Assembly: GCA_022791915.1 (NCBI GenBank)
Contig: JAAWAB010000022.1
Span: 1-61,186 of the forward strand
Length of the DNA: 61,186 nt
Direction of reading: 5' to 3'
Source of the DNA: Clostridia bacterium
GTDB taxonomy: Bacteria; Bacillota; Clostridia; Christensenellales; Pumilibacteraceae
Part shown: positions 54,512 through 61,186 of the stretch, one piece after another
Numbering within the stretch: the first letter of the stretch is position 1
Layout of the letters: every line of letters begins with the position of its first letter
Notes under the pieces: generated by a model
What the model was told of the DNA's origin: nothing
The model's input: only the letters and a program-made list of their open reading frames with translations
Databases searched by the model: none
Position numbers and translations under genes: made by a program

Positions 54512-55494
54512 TGCGCCTCCTCCCCGTAAAACACCCACTTGCTCGTTAAGAACAACACAACGGTAATAGCCCCGATAATCGCCAACATAAACCAGGCGAG
54601 CGCGGCGGCATATCCCTGCGCGCCCCCGATTTTGAACGACGTGTTGTAAATCTTCATGCCCAGCATATACAGCGAATCCTCGGTGCCCCGCCCGGGATAC
54701 GGTCCGCCCGAATAAAGCATCGTACCCGTAAACTGAATAGAACCAATCATCGACATAATCAGATTATAGAATATCATGGGCGTAGACATGGGAATGGTTA
54801 TCAGAAAAAACTTTTTGAGCCGCGACGCCCCTTCGATGTCCGCCGCCTCGTATAACCCTTTGTCTATGTTCTTAAAAGCCGAAAGCCATAACAACATGCC
54901 GCCGCCGCTTCCCCACAGATTGATAAAAAACAGCGAGGCGATTGCTTCGGGTCCTTCGCTCAAAAGCCACCGCGAAGGTTTTGCCCCCAACGCCACCAAA
55001 ATGCGGTTGAGCACGCCCATCGTCTGGTTAGACGCCGTATATCGCATCATGTCCGCCCACAGCAATGCCGCGGCTACGGCGGGAATCATGCACGGCAGAT
55101 AGTATAAAATGCGGTACGCTTTCACGCCTTTCACTATGGTATTGTTCACCAGCGCCGCCAACAGATACGACACCACCAGCCCCAGCGGCACACTCACAAT
55201 CACGTAGTAGAACGTGTTCAGCAAAACCTTGCCCATTTCGGTTCTGTCTATGGTGAACATGCGCACGTAGTTGGCAAATCCGCGCCATTCCCAAATATTG
55301 ATACAGTTGGTGCGCCAGAACGAAATATACAGCGAATATCCCACCGGAATCACCGTAAACGCCAGCAACCCGATTGTGAGCGGCAGATTGAAAAGCCACC
55401 CCGTATAATTGTTTTTCAAAAACTTTTTCACCCCGTCGCTTTTGTGTTGCAAAAGTCGCACAGAGCCGTTTTCCGTCGTATTGTAATTACGCAT
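54508..55494 (-). CDS. Sugar ABC transporter permease (MalF/UgpA type)
   Basis: A 328-residue permease with six membrane segments (first GWLFNLPLTIGLLAFTVIPVGYSLYISF). The EAA loop Y-E-A-A-D-I-E-G-A-S-R-L-K-K-F-F-L-I-T-I-P-M marks the CUT1 MalF/UgpA group. Start taken at the ATG 13 bases after the binding-protein stop, behind GGGAAACGG; a TTG 24 bases earlier would overlap that stop. Forms the channel with the MalG-type partner. Confidence 0.94.
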   Translation of the reverse strand: MRNYNTTENGSVRLLQHKSDGVKKFLKNNYTGWLFNLPLTIGLLAFTVIPVGYSLYISFWRTNCINIWEWRGFANYVRMFTIDRTEMGKVLLNTFYYVIVSVPLGLVVSYLLAALVNNTIVKGVKAYRILYYLPCMIPAVAAALLWADMMRYTASNQTMGVLNRILVALGAKPSRWLLSEGPEAIASLFFINLWGSGGGMLLWLSAFKNIDKGLYEAADIEGASRLKKFFLITIPMSTPMIFYNLIMSMIGSIQFTGTMLYSGGPYPGRGTEDSLYMLGMKIYNTSFKIGGAQGYAAALAWFMLAIIGAITVVLFLTSKWVFYGEEAQ

Positions 55495-55507
55495 GTACCG
55501 TTTCCCG

Positions 55508-56965
55508 TCAGTATTCAATCATCGCGGCGTTTATGTCGCGCACGGCGGTGCTCAAAATCGCGTCGATATCGTTGCTCTTTTTGGCATTGAGCGCATTGCC
55601 GAACATGCTGATAAGCGCGCTTTGAATCCCCGCTTTCGCCGAAAGATTGGTGCGCATGAAAAAGTCGGTTGCCTGCTTGTATTCCGAGCCCCACAAATAC
55701 GCCGACAGATTGAGGTCCTTGTACTCCTTTCCCCAGTTCGCCTGCGTGTGGTCGGATAAGTCTTTCCGAATAGACGCAAGATTCAGTCCGTTCAACGCCA
55801 TTCTCTGCTGTCCGTAACGACTCACCATAAAGGTGAGAAACGCCCAGGCAAGGTCCTTGTTTTTGGACTGCGCGCTAATGGCGTATCCCGCAACGCCCGC
55901 GCCGATTTTGGGCGCGTCGTTCTCTTCTATCAGCGGAAAGGTAACAAGGTCCACGTTGCCTTTCAGCGCCTTACGGTCGGCATACAACGACACCGACGCC
56001 GAATTGAACATCATGGCGCTATGCGCGTTGGCATACGAACCGTTCACCGCCACGGTGGAATCGTTCACATACCGCTTTGCCACCAAATCGGCAACGTCCG
56101 CAAGACAGTTTCTCGTCGCGTCGCTTTCCAACGTTACCTTGCCGTTCTCGTCCAGCACTTCCGCACCGTAAGAGAGCAACATCGGATAACACACCGAAAG
56201 CCAAGACGTTAAGTTGGCGTCGAAAACATAATCGTCGCGCATGCCGTGCGTATCCATATACGCCCGCACTTGTGCGCACACTTCCAAAAATTCGGTCCAC
56301 GTCCAGCCGTTTTTCACTTTGGTGGTTTCGGGATTCAGGTCTACGCCCGCTTTTGTCAGAATGTCGGTGTTCAGAAACGTGACTACCGAATCGGAACTGC
56401 GCGGAATCACGTAGCACTTGTCGTCCACCGAACTCATCTTAAAATATTCGGTGAAAAAATCGTCGGCGTATACGAATTTTCCCGCCTTGCCTTCTTCGTC
56501 GAGATATGTATTGCATACCGCCTGACGGTTACTCGCCTCGATAAACGGCTCCAAACTCACAAACGTTTTGGATTCGTATAAGTCGTAAAAATCGGGCGAA
56601 TTGCTCCACACAATGTCGGATAACGTGCCGTCGAGCTGTTGCTGCTGTATCGAACTGGCATAGTTGGTCAACGACACGAAATTCACGTTCACTTCCACGT
56701 TGGGAAACAAATCCTTAAAGGTAATGCCTTCCCCGTTCACGCCCGGCAGGTCGTTGTCTATCAGGCAATCAATCATCGTCTTTTCGTTCAAGTTACCGTT
56801 GGGAATCATGATTTCCAGCGTCGCTTTCATGTTGCGGTCGAGATTCACCACAATATCCTCGGGTTTGAGTTCGTCGTCCTGCCCTTGCGTAGTGCCGCAC
56901 CCACCTAGGCAAAGCACCGAAAAGCTCAATACAGCCGCCAAAAACATCGTCGTCAATTTTTTCAT
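55508..56965 (-). CDS. Sugar-binding lipoprotein (SBP family 1)
   Basis: A 485-residue extracytoplasmic binding protein of a CUT1 importer. Lipobox L-G-G-C at about residues 20-23. Typical features are I-V-W-S-N-S-P-D-F-Y-D-L in the first lobe, W-T-W-T-E-F-L-E-V-C and the late G-A-G-V-A-G-Y-A-I-S-A-Q-S-K-N-K-D-L-A-W-A-F-L-T-F-M-V. Specificity is not readable, but the operon (GH78, esterases) points to a rhamnose-containing oligosaccharide. TAGGAAAA precedes the ATG. Confidence 0.95.
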   Translation of the reverse strand: MKKLTTMFLAAVLSFSVLCLGGCGTTQGQDDELKPEDIVVNLDRNMKATLEIMIPNGNLNEKTMIDCLIDNDLPGVNGEGITFKDLFPNVEVNVNFVSLTNYASSIQQQQLDGTLSDIVWSNSPDFYDLYESKTFVSLEPFIEASNRQAVCNTYLDEEGKAGKFVYADDFFTEYFKMSSVDDKCYVIPRSSDSVVTFLNTDILTKAGVDLNPETTKVKNGWTWTEFLEVCAQVRAYMDTHGMRDDYVFDANLTSWLSVCYPMLLSYGAEVLDENGKVTLESDATRNCLADVADLVAKRYVNDSTVAVNGSYANAHSAMMFNSASVSLYADRKALKGNVDLVTFPLIEENDAPKIGAGVAGYAISAQSKNKDLAWAFLTFMVSRYGQQRMALNGLNLASIRKDLSDHTQANWGKEYKDLNLSAYLWGSEYKQATDFFMRTNLSAKAGIQSALISMFGNALNAKKSNDIDAILSTAVRDINAAMIEY

Positions 56966-56984
56966 TTTTCCTACCCCTCTTTTT

Positions 56985-58196
56985 TTAATATTCGATCAGC
57001 GCCGACAGGATATTCATGCTATACAGTCGGCTGCTGAAATCGTTCAAATGATTGATGCCGTTCGCGGTTACGTCCATATACTTTTTGGTTTTCAGCATCG
57101 TAATTCCGGGCGTAAACATATCGAGCGTATACACACCCTTGTTTTCTTTCGCCAATGCGTCCAGCTTTTTCCAATACGCTTCCATTACCGAATAATCGTA
57201 ACTTACCGAAATGGGCGGAAAGGCTTTTATCAACATGATTTCGCACTCGGGTAACCGCCCTTGTACGTCGTTGATGATTTTTTCTATGTATTCGTAATAT
57301 TTATCCGCCGAAAATCCCGCCCCCGCGTCGTTCACGCCGAAGTGCACCATCAGCATGTCCGGCTTTTCGGCAACGATTGCCGCCGTCTGCGTGGACTCGG
57401 CGCCCCATTCCGAAGTCTTGCCGCCCACCGCAAGATTTTCGGCTACAACGTTTCCGCCGTATTTTTCATTCAATCCCTGCGTGATTTGGTCGAACCAGTT
57501 ATCCATAAACGGTTCGTGATTGTATTTTTTGCTCGACGAGCACCCTTCGGCTATGCTGTCGCCCGTTATAACCATTTTAACGTTCTCGCCCGCATTTAGC
57601 TTTGCTTTCAGTTTGGGAAAACCCGACGCAGTATAGCGCGCAAACTCTTTCGTGTTCACGTCGGCAACGTCGTACACGTAACTCACCGATATCTGATTGC
57701 CGTACAAAAGCGGACTTTCGGTGTATATCGTACCTGCCATCTTCATCCAGTCGGTTTCCAGATTGGTGAGCGCGTCCACTTCGCGGTACGGCTCGGGAAT
57801 GTTCACCCCGACAAAATTCTCGGCAAGTAAATACGGCAACGTGCTGTTCTCGGTAGGCGTTATCACGTTACCCGATACCGAATATTCGGAAGAAGCGTAT
57901 TCTTTTTTCCAGGTGTAGTCGCGCACCGAAAGAATTTTAACGGGCGCATACTGTAACTTGCCACTGATGTTTCCCTTTTCTTTGGTTAAAAGCACCGTTT
58001 CGTTGTAAATCACGTTGCCCTTAAAGTACGGCGTCACCATCTGCGAAAAACCGAATTCGTATTTTGCGTCGTTCGGTTCTACATACAGCGGAAACTGCGA
58101 CGTATCGGGCGCAGGCAACGGTGTCGAATCGTTCGTACAACCGCATACCGAAAAAGCCATCAACGTGCCCAAAACACCCATCATTATCTTTTTCAT
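56985..58196 (-). CDS. SGNH/GDSL esterase lipoprotein
   Basis: A 403-residue lipoprotein (lipobox S-V-C-G-C at about residues 16-20). The N-terminal 190 residues form a beta-rich domain; the C-terminal 210 are an SGNH hydrolase: G-D-S-I-A-E-G (nucleophile Ser), V-G-G-K-T-S (Gly), H-F-G-V-N-D-A-G (Asn) and N-G-I-N-H-L-N-D (His). Such enzymes often remove acetyl groups from pectin or other glycans, matching the operon. GAGGAGATGCAAAA precedes the ATG; the longer frame upstream covers the promoter. First gene of the glycan operon, divergent from the AraC regulator. Confidence 0.92.
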   Translation of the reverse strand: MKKIMMGVLGTLMAFSVCGCTNDSTPLPAPDTSQFPLYVEPNDAKYEFGFSQMVTPYFKGNVIYNETVLLTKEKGNISGKLQYAPVKILSVRDYTWKKEYASSEYSVSGNVITPTENSTLPYLLAENFVGVNIPEPYREVDALTNLETDWMKMAGTIYTESPLLYGNQISVSYVYDVADVNTKEFARYTASGFPKLKAKLNAGENVKMVITGDSIAEGCSSSKKYNHEPFMDNWFDQITQGLNEKYGGNVVAENLAVGGKTSEWGAESTQTAAIVAEKPDMLMVHFGVNDAGAGFSADKYYEYIEKIINDVQGRLPECEIMLIKAFPPISVSYDYSVMEAYWKKLDALAKENKGVYTLDMFTPGITMLKTKKYMDVTANGINHLNDFSSRLYSMNILSALIEY

Positions 58197-58232
58197 TTTT
58201 GCATCTCCTCGTCTTGTGTGGATTATACATCC

Positions 58233-58261
58233 ATTATATATCACAAAACGCAGGAATACAA
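58233..58261 (-). promoter_or_regulatory. Promoter of the glycan operon
   Basis: Minus strand TTGTAT (58261-58256), 17 bases, TATAAT (58238-58233), 37 bases before the SGNH ATG. The AraC regulator gene starts 112 bases away on the other strand, so its protein probably binds in between. Confidence 0.7.
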
Positions 58262-58311
58262 TGGCGAAACCGCAGAATATATTACACTTTTTACAGATTA
58301 CATCCACCCGC

Positions 58312-58340
58312 TTGACAAAATTTTCCCGTTGTGTCATACT
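58312..58340 (+). promoter_or_regulatory. Promoter of the AraC regulator
   Basis: TTGACA (58312-58317), 17 bases, CATACT (58335-58340), 33 bases before the GTG start. Confidence 0.65.
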
Positions 58341-58372
58341 AACGGAAACCAATCCAACGGAGTGTTTTCGCG

Positions 58373-59161
58373 GTGAACAATCCCTTTTTAACCGCCGATT
58401 TGCGGCTGACCGAAGCAGGCTCTACCCAAGTAGACCCCTTGTGGAGCCATATTGCCACCTATTTCCCCTATTACAGAATGTACTATGTAACGAGCGGAAG
58501 CGCTCGAATGTTTCTGTTTGAAGAAACGCTCGAACTTCTTCCCCACCGGCTGTATTTTATTCCCGCTTTTTCCATAACGGGCGCCGAGTGCGACGCCTCG
58601 ATGACGCATCACTGGGTGCATTTCCGCCTTGACGTAACCACGGCAAGCTATCTTACCATCTACAAAACCTGCCACTGTATCAGCGCACAAGAAGGCGACG
58701 AAGCACTGTTCCGCAAAATGTGCCGCCACTATAACGATTCCCACAACGGCAACAACGTACCCGATATGCTTGCCTGCGTCAGCCTTGCCAAATACTTCTT
58801 TTCCCGCTTTCTGCCGCACGACAGCATTTCCACGCAGGCGGCAAACTTTTTGCCCGTGCTCGAATATATAGACGCTCATCTCGCGTCCAAAATTTCCAAT
58901 GCCGAATTGAGCAAAATCATGTGCCTGAACGAAACCTATTTTTCCAACGTTTTCACCAAACAATTCGGTATTTCCCCCAAGCAATACACGTTGCAAAAAC
59001 GAATCGCCGCCGCCGCAAGCATGCTGTTGGAAACCGAAAAAACGATTAAAGAAATCGCCTTTGCGCTCGGTTACGAAAACGAAATGTATTTCAACCGCAT
59101 CTTCCGCAAGTTCACGGGTTCTCCGCCGGGCGAGTACCGCAAAAGTTTCCGCAACCGATAA
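58373..59161 (+). CDS. AraC family transcriptional regulator
   Basis: A 262-residue regulator: an N-terminal cupin-like effector domain (with L-L-P-H-R-L-Y-F-I-P-A-F and H-H-W-V-H-F-R-L-D) and a C-terminal pair of helix-turn-helix motifs (I-S-N-A-E-L-S-K-I-M-C-L-N-E-T-Y-F-S-N-V-F-T-K-Q-F-G and I-K-E-I-A-F-A-L-G-Y-E-N-E-M-Y-F-N-R-I-F-R-K). G-x-S-P-x-x-Y in both halves is typical. Start is GTG; ACGGAG stands 12 bases upstream, a loose fit. Being divergent from the glycan operon, it most likely activates it when the sugar is present. Confidence 0.94.
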   Translation: MNNPFLTADLRLTEAGSTQVDPLWSHIATYFPYYRMYYVTSGSARMFLFEETLELLPHRLYFIPAFSITGAECDASMTHHWVHFRLDVTTASYLTIYKTCHCISAQEGDEALFRKMCRHYNDSHNGNNVPDMLACVSLAKYFFSRFLPHDSISTQAANFLPVLEYIDAHLASKISNAELSKIMCLNETYFSNVFTKQFGISPKQYTLQKRIAAAASMLLETEKTIKEIAFALGYENEMYFNRIFRKFTGSPPGEYRKSFRNR

Positions 59162-59213
59162 AACCGTAAAACGAAAATCTGTGATTCGTACACGAAAACC
59201 TGTGTTTTATGTA

Positions 59214-59242
59214 TTGACACCGCACACACAATCCGTTATACT
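59214..59242 (+). promoter_or_regulatory. Promoter of the RpiB-like gene
   Basis: TTGACA (59214-59219), 17 bases, TATACT (59237-59242). The ribosome site AAGGAGAAAAACG follows. Confidence 0.85.
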
Positions 59243-59269
59243 GAAAGAAAAACCACAAGGAGAAAAACG

Positions 59270-59842
59270 ATGAAAACGATAAAAAACAAGCAACTGCTCG
59301 TAGGCGCCGACTTTGCGGGATTCCCGCTCAAAGAAGCGGTGGTGGCACATCTCAAAGCCAAAGGCTGGACGATTACCGACGTAGGCGTAAAAGCGGACAG
59401 CAACCCCGACGATACCGACCTCATGTTCCATAGAGTGGGTCTGCGGGTCGGCTCCATGATTGCCGAAAAGGAATTCGAGCGCGCGCTCATTTTCTGCGGC
59501 ACGGGTATGGGAATCCACATTGCGGCAAGCAAGTGCCCGCACGTGCATGCGGGCGTGGTGGAAAGCGTCCCCGCGGCTCTGCGCGCCATAACGGGTAACG
59601 GCGTAAACGTGCTTGCCATGGGCGCGTTCTATGTGGCGCCCGCCATGGGGTGCGACATCGCCGACGCCTACTTAAATGCCGAACTGGGCAGCGGTTACGA
59701 ATGGTGGCACAATTTCTACGAGTTCCACAAGCTGGCTATCGACGAACTGGAAGCGTTCGACTATGCAGAATATAAAAAGAACGGTTTCAAAGTGAAAAAG
59801 TTAGGCGATTTCGACCTGAAATTGGAAACCAAACCCGAATAA
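59270..59842 (+). CDS. RpiB/LacAB-like sugar-phosphate isomerase
   Basis: A 190-residue protein of the RpiB/LacA/LacB fold. G-A-D-F-A-G-F-P-L-K near the start and F-C-G-T-G-M-G-I-H-I-A-A-S-K in the middle are the family marks. Several active-site positions differ from RpiB: the C-H-D region reads V-V-E-S, N-D-A-N reads G-N-G-V-N, and the phosphate-binding Arg of 'l-G-x-R' is replaced (L-A-M-G-A-F-Y). It is also about 40 residues longer than RpiB, with a charged C-terminal extension. The substrate is therefore uncertain; a sugar released by the glycan operon is possible. Own promoter and terminator. Confidence 0.85.
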   Translation: MKTIKNKQLLVGADFAGFPLKEAVVAHLKAKGWTITDVGVKADSNPDDTDLMFHRVGLRVGSMIAEKEFERALIFCGTGMGIHIAASKCPHVHAGVVESVPAALRAITGNGVNVLAMGAFYVAPAMGCDIADAYLNAELGSGYEWWHNFYEFHKLAIDELEAFDYAEYKKNGFKVKKLGDFDLKLETKPE

Positions 59843-59853
59843 ACAACGCACAC

Positions 59854-59886
59854 AAAAACCGTCCCAAACAATCGGGGCGGTTTTTC
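59854..59886. terminator. Bidirectional terminator after the RpiB-like gene
   Basis: AAACCGTCCC pairs with GGGGCGGTTT (one G-T pair), with T5 downstream and A5 upstream, so it can also end the minus-strand MscS transcript. Confidence 0.85.
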
Positions 59887-60003
59887 GTATTCACGCGATT
59901 CGGAAGTTTTTGTACAATACGTCGCACGCCCGAACATGCTCTCCGAAAACAACAAACACACTTTCCGAAATTCATTCCAAACCGCAATGTCCGTTTGCGT
60001 TTT

Positions 60004-60894
60004 TCACTTCTTATCCGTTTGCGTTATCACGTTTACGTCCAGTTTGTTGTACGGAATCTGAATGTTCTCCTCTGCGAAACGCTTTGTCATCGCCTCGTTC
60101 AAATCAAAGTATACCGCCCAATAGTCCGCGCTCTTTACCCAACATCTGCACACAAAATTCAGCGAGCTTGCCCCCTGTTCGTTCAAACGCACCGTGTAGC
60201 CGTCGTCGTGTAAAACAAGTTCGTGCTCGTCGAGCACCGATTGAATAACGCGTTTTACCCTATCGATATCCGAACCGTACCCCACTCCGAATACCAGGTC
60301 GACACGGCGCTTTTCTTCGGTAGAATAATTCACGATGTTCCCGCCCGAAACCGACGAATTGGGCACGGATACCGTTTTGTTGTCGGGCGTTTTGATTTTC
60401 GTCGCAAATAAAGAAATTTTTTCCACGGTGCCGCTTATGCCCGCAATCTCCACAAAGTCCCCCTCTTTGAACGGATGATTGGTAACAAGAATAATTCCGC
60501 TTGCAAAATTGGATATAACCGACTGTATCGCAAGCGACACCGCCAATGTACCAACCGTAAACAAAGCGACAAAACTCGACGTGTCTATGCCGATAACGCG
60601 CAGAATCGTGATAAGATACACAAACACCAGTACGATTTGCAAAATCGTCACCAAAAAATTACCGGCAATGCCTTTCAATTTGCTCCTGTTTATGATTTTT
60701 CTCGTAACAGACAGAATAATCTTGCCTATCAAAAAACCTATGAGCGCAATCGCCGCAACAAGGAGCACCTTAAACCAACCCCGCTCGTCTATAAACCAAT
60801 GCGCCAACGACGCCCGTATTCTTTCAAAAATCCCCTGTTTCGCCGTTTCTCCGCCCTCTTCGCCAACGGCATATAAAAATGCAAAAAAATCCAT
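60004..60894 (-). CDS. mscS: Small-conductance mechanosensitive channel MscS
   Basis: A 296-residue channel protein opening under membrane tension to release solutes. Three membrane segments (VLLVAAIALIGFLIGKII; GNFLVTILQIVLVFVYLITIL; ALFTVGTLAVSLAIQSVISNFASGIIL), the third being the pore helix with the A-G pattern (G-T-L-A-V-S-L-A-I-Q-S). After it come P-F-K-E-G-D-F-V-E-I-A-G-I-S-G-T-V-E-K-I and V-P-N-S-S-V of the beta domain, then the alpha/beta cage. Start at the ATG behind AGGGTGGGTTTT; the longer frame is not needed. Confidence 0.94.
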   Translation of the reverse strand: MDFFAFLYAVGEEGGETAKQGIFERIRASLAHWFIDERGWFKVLLVAAIALIGFLIGKIILSVTRKIINRSKLKGIAGNFLVTILQIVLVFVYLITILRVIGIDTSSFVALFTVGTLAVSLAIQSVISNFASGIILVTNHPFKEGDFVEIAGISGTVEKISLFATKIKTPDNKTVSVPNSSVSGGNIVNYSTEEKRRVDLVFGVGYGSDIDRVKRVIQSVLDEHELVLHDDGYTVRLNEQGASSLNFVCRCWVKSADYWAVYFDLNEAMTKRFAEENIQIPYNKLDVNVITQTDKK

Positions 60895-60982
60895 AAAACC
60901 CACCCTTCGGCGCCTAAAAATCCACGCGCCGTTCCGTTTATCGAAATTCTTTCCATTTTCCCGAAATCTACTCCGAAAACAA

Positions 60983-61023
60983 AGCAAAAATCGGTCTGAA
61001 AGTCTTCCGACTTTCAGACCGAT
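60983..61023 (-). terminator. Strong terminator of the gene running off the right edge
   Basis: Perfect 15-base arms (60990-61004 and 61009-61023) with a TTCC loop; on the minus strand the hairpin is followed by T5. It lies 71 bases past the stop of the partial gene at 61094. Confidence 0.9.
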
Positions 61024-61093
61024 ACACTTGTGAAGCGACTATAAAAAAGATATTTTGCGATTTTTCACGTGAGTTGAACCGCCGACGTAACGT

Positions 61094-61186
61094 TTAACGC
61101 ATTTGCCTTCGTTTTAACTCTCGCTCTACTTCCTTTTTGTATGCGTCCAATTCGTCGTCCCGTATCGGTTGCATATCGTTATCGTA
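61094..61186 (-). CDS. Partial gene, C-terminal 30 residues
   Basis: The minus strand reads from the window edge to a TAA at 61096-61094 in one frame: Y-D-N-D-M-Q-P-I-R-D-D-E-L-D-A-Y, then K-K-E-V-E-R-E-L-K-R-R-Q-M-R. The charged helical end, and the strong terminator placed just after it, support a real gene whose larger part is outside the window. Too short to identify. Confidence 0.6.
   Translation of the reverse strand, partial: YDNDMQPIRDDELDAYKKEVERELKRRQMR

Overview
The window looks like a chromosomal segment from a Gram-positive, gut-type member of the Clostridia (Bacillota). The evidence is monoderm surface proteins and lipoproteins with no outer-membrane genes, strong TTGACA/TATAAT promoters and GGAGG ribosome sites, a CtsR heat-shock operator, a SipW-type signal peptidase, a DUF4364 regulator, a TSCPD protein, BioY and YitT transporters, and carbohydrate genes for rhamnose-containing glycans. 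I cannot name the genus from the sequence alone. Most genes lie on the minus strand.

Layout. 1-533: two copies of a 186-base-period repeat built on a tRNA-shaped unit with a terminator, then a decayed gene fragment and its small partner gene (530-733). 1007-5097: a DIP1984-like coiled-coil protein, a lipoprotein, and a YitT / polysaccharide deacetylase / GluQ operon. 5233-14060: an oligopeptide ABC importer operon (binding protein, two permeases, two ATPases) headed by a repeat-bearing lipoprotein; the OppD subunit has a long histone-like Lys/Ala tail. 14162-24267: housekeeping genes (gap, an M29 aminopeptidase operon with a degenerate ImmA/IrrE-like protein, fba, bioY, a DUF4364/TSCPD pair, a dCMP-deaminase-type enzyme, groES-groEL) and a candidate small RNA near 14700.

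24457-43786 is the most unusual part. A SipW operon (33035 down to 24457) carries three proteins with a shared A-[KR]-Y-[VI]-T-[DE] secretion box next to their own signal peptidase. One of them, a beta-helix protein, is split by an in-frame TAG. Beside it lies a second surface-protein set: a 1653-residue protein with a PGRS-like Gly/Asn tail, a small lipoprotein, and a truncated 976-residue paralogue that keeps a relic of the Gly tail. These are followed by an ECF sigma factor and a putative anti-sigma gene. A GTGAACAAAATC-like element recurs upstream of the anti-sigma gene, the 976-residue gene and, more weakly, the small lipoprotein, suggesting one ECF-controlled cell-surface regulon.

43904-58196 is a glycan-utilisation operon: SGNH esterase lipoprotein, CUT1 sugar-binding protein, two permeases, GH71/99-like lipoprotein, alpha/beta-hydrolase esterase, a large Ig-like surface protein and a GH78 alpha-L-rhamnosidase. 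A divergent AraC regulator probably controls it. The Ig-like protein carries a G10 tract inside its signal-peptide codons that puts the gene out of frame as written, as expected for a phase-variable switch or a one-base sequencing error. The window ends with an RpiB-like isomerase, an MscS channel and the 3' end of a gene that runs off the edge.
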